The notes under the pieces were generated by a model, which saw only the letters and a list, made by a program, of their open reading frames with translations, was not told where the DNA came from and searched no databases. Position numbers and translations under genes: made by a program. DNA of 14,200 bases from NCBI GenBank assembly GCA_023435855.1, contig JAEZLG010000275.1, forward strand, positions 1-14,200, read 5' to 3'. This stretch comes from Bacillota bacterium (lineage in GTDB: Bacteria > Bacillota > Clostridia > Christensenellales > CAG-138). Below are positions 13,521-14,200 of the stretch, piece by piece (position 1 is the stretch's first letter; each line of letters begins with the position of its first letter).

Positions 13521-14200
13521 ATGAAACATTTGATTGAAACTTATAGACCTATATTGATAAGGGTGGTTCCCGCGGCAGTAGCTATGACTCTGGCTATAAC
13601 CCTTTTGTGCGGATGTAGCCGGAAAAACGGAGCAGGCATGATTGTTGCCGGTTCTACTTCCGTACAACCCTATGCCGAAGTTTTAGCTGAAGAGTACATG
13701 ATCCTTCATCCCGGCACCGAGGTCGACATACAGGGCGGAGGGTCATCGGCCGGAATTACGGCCGCACAGTCCGGCACTGCCGATATCGGCATGTCTTCCC
13801 GTGCGCTCAAAGAAGAGGAAAAGGGCCTTTGGTCTGTGGAGATAGCGCGGGACGGATTGGCTATTGTAGTAAACCCGGCAAACCCGGTTAAGGATCTCAC
13901 TTTAGATCAGGTACGCAGTATCTACTCGGAGACTATAACTAACTGGAGTGAGGTTGGGGGCGCTAATCACGAGATACATGTCATAACGCGCGAAGAGGGT
14001 TCAGGGACAAGAAGTGCTTTTACGGAACTTGTGATGGGTAAATCGACCGAGATAACCCCGAGGGCTATCGTACAGGACTCTAACGGGGCGGTACGACAGT
14101 TGGTTTCAGATGACTCTAACGCCATAGGCTTTATATCTCTGGGTCTCGTGAATGAAAATGTAAAGGCTCTTGAATTAGGAGGAGTTGCTCCTACGCGGGA
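13521..14200 (+). CDS. pstS: Phosphate-binding lipoprotein PstS (3' end outside window)
   Basis: An open frame of 226 codons that runs off the right edge. The first 31 residues are a lipoprotein signal peptide with a positively charged start, a hydrophobic core and the lipobox LCGC, giving a lipid-bearing Cys32. The mature part shows the phosphate-binding motifs of PstS: VAGSTSVQPYAEVLAEEY, GGGSSAGITAAQSGTADIGM, SSRALKEEE and later ITREEGSGTRSAF. Serine and arginine residues in these motifs hold phosphate in the family. ATG 13521 lies 64 bases after pstB. The upstream site is weak (TGGAA), and the in-frame GTG 13506 is a less likely alternative. It should be followed by pstC and pstA outside the window and is under the same PHO-box promoter. 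Confidence 0.92.
   Translation, partial: MKHLIETYRPILIRVVPAAVAMTLAITLLCGCSRKNGAGMIVAGSTSVQPYAEVLAEEYMILHPGTEVDIQGGGSSAGITAAQSGTADIGMSSRALKEEEKGLWSVEIARDGLAIVVNPANPVKDLTLDQVRSIYSETITNWSEVGGANHEIHVITREEGSGTRSAFTELVMGKSTEITPRAIVQDSNGAVRQLVSDDSNAIGFISLGLVNENVKALELGGVAPTR

Noticed and set aside
1..14200. Search for CRISPR arrays, tRNA or rRNA genes, transposases, integrases, toxin-antitoxin or defence genes
   Set aside because: No regular spaced repeats, cloverleaf-like stretches or matching protein motifs were seen by eye on either strand.

Overview
The window looks like a low-to-medium GC Firmicutes chromosome, most likely an anaerobic member of the Clostridia. The reasons are the gene order yicC-remA-gmk-rpoZ-coaBC, the presence of remA, strong purine-rich ribosome binding sites, a rubredoxin/CDGSH iron-sulfur gene set, and PHO boxes of the Bacillus/Clostridium type. 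All confident genes lie on the + strand.

Region 1 (1-4934) is a conserved housekeeping block. It holds the 3' end of ligA, a 90-nt intergenic stretch that folds like a structured RNA (437-517), and an AIR-synthase/HypE-like gene. An extended -10 promoter (1535-1563) then precedes a tight run of yicC, remA, gmk, rpoZ and coaBC. rpoZ and coaBC overlap their upstream neighbours by ATGA, and a long imperfect hairpin fills the gap between remA and gmk. A UUCG-loop terminator at 4915-4934 ends the run. priA, which usually follows coaBC in Firmicutes, is not there.

Region 2 (4935-9476) is accessory and patchy. It has a secreted, membrane-anchored protein with about 12 beta-propeller (NHL-like) repeats, a gap with unclear coding fragments, a DUF4003-type gene with its own likely promoter, and about 700 bases of decayed coding remnants. 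The remnants include a small membrane protein broken by frameshifts but still followed by its terminator.

Region 3 (9477-12196) is a more A+T-rich redox module. A CDGSH iron-sulfur gene is interrupted by an in-frame UAA. It is followed by a flavoprotein carrying three rubrerythrin-type rubredoxin domains ahead of a fumarate reductase/KstD-like FAD domain, and then by an intact double-CDGSH protein. A terminator closes the module. The likely theme is electron transfer from iron or iron-sulfur centres to a flavin that reduces or dehydrogenates an unknown substrate.

Region 4 (12197-14200) holds a kinase-like gene remnant, then a PHO-box promoter with direct repeats every 11 bp, pstB, and the beginning of the pstS lipoprotein gene, which runs off the window. 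Having pstB ahead of pstS is unusual.

I see no defence system, CRISPR array, transposase, tRNA or rRNA. The best candidates for something undescribed are the structured element at 437-517, the hairpin leader of gmk, and the triple-rubredoxin flavoprotein module.
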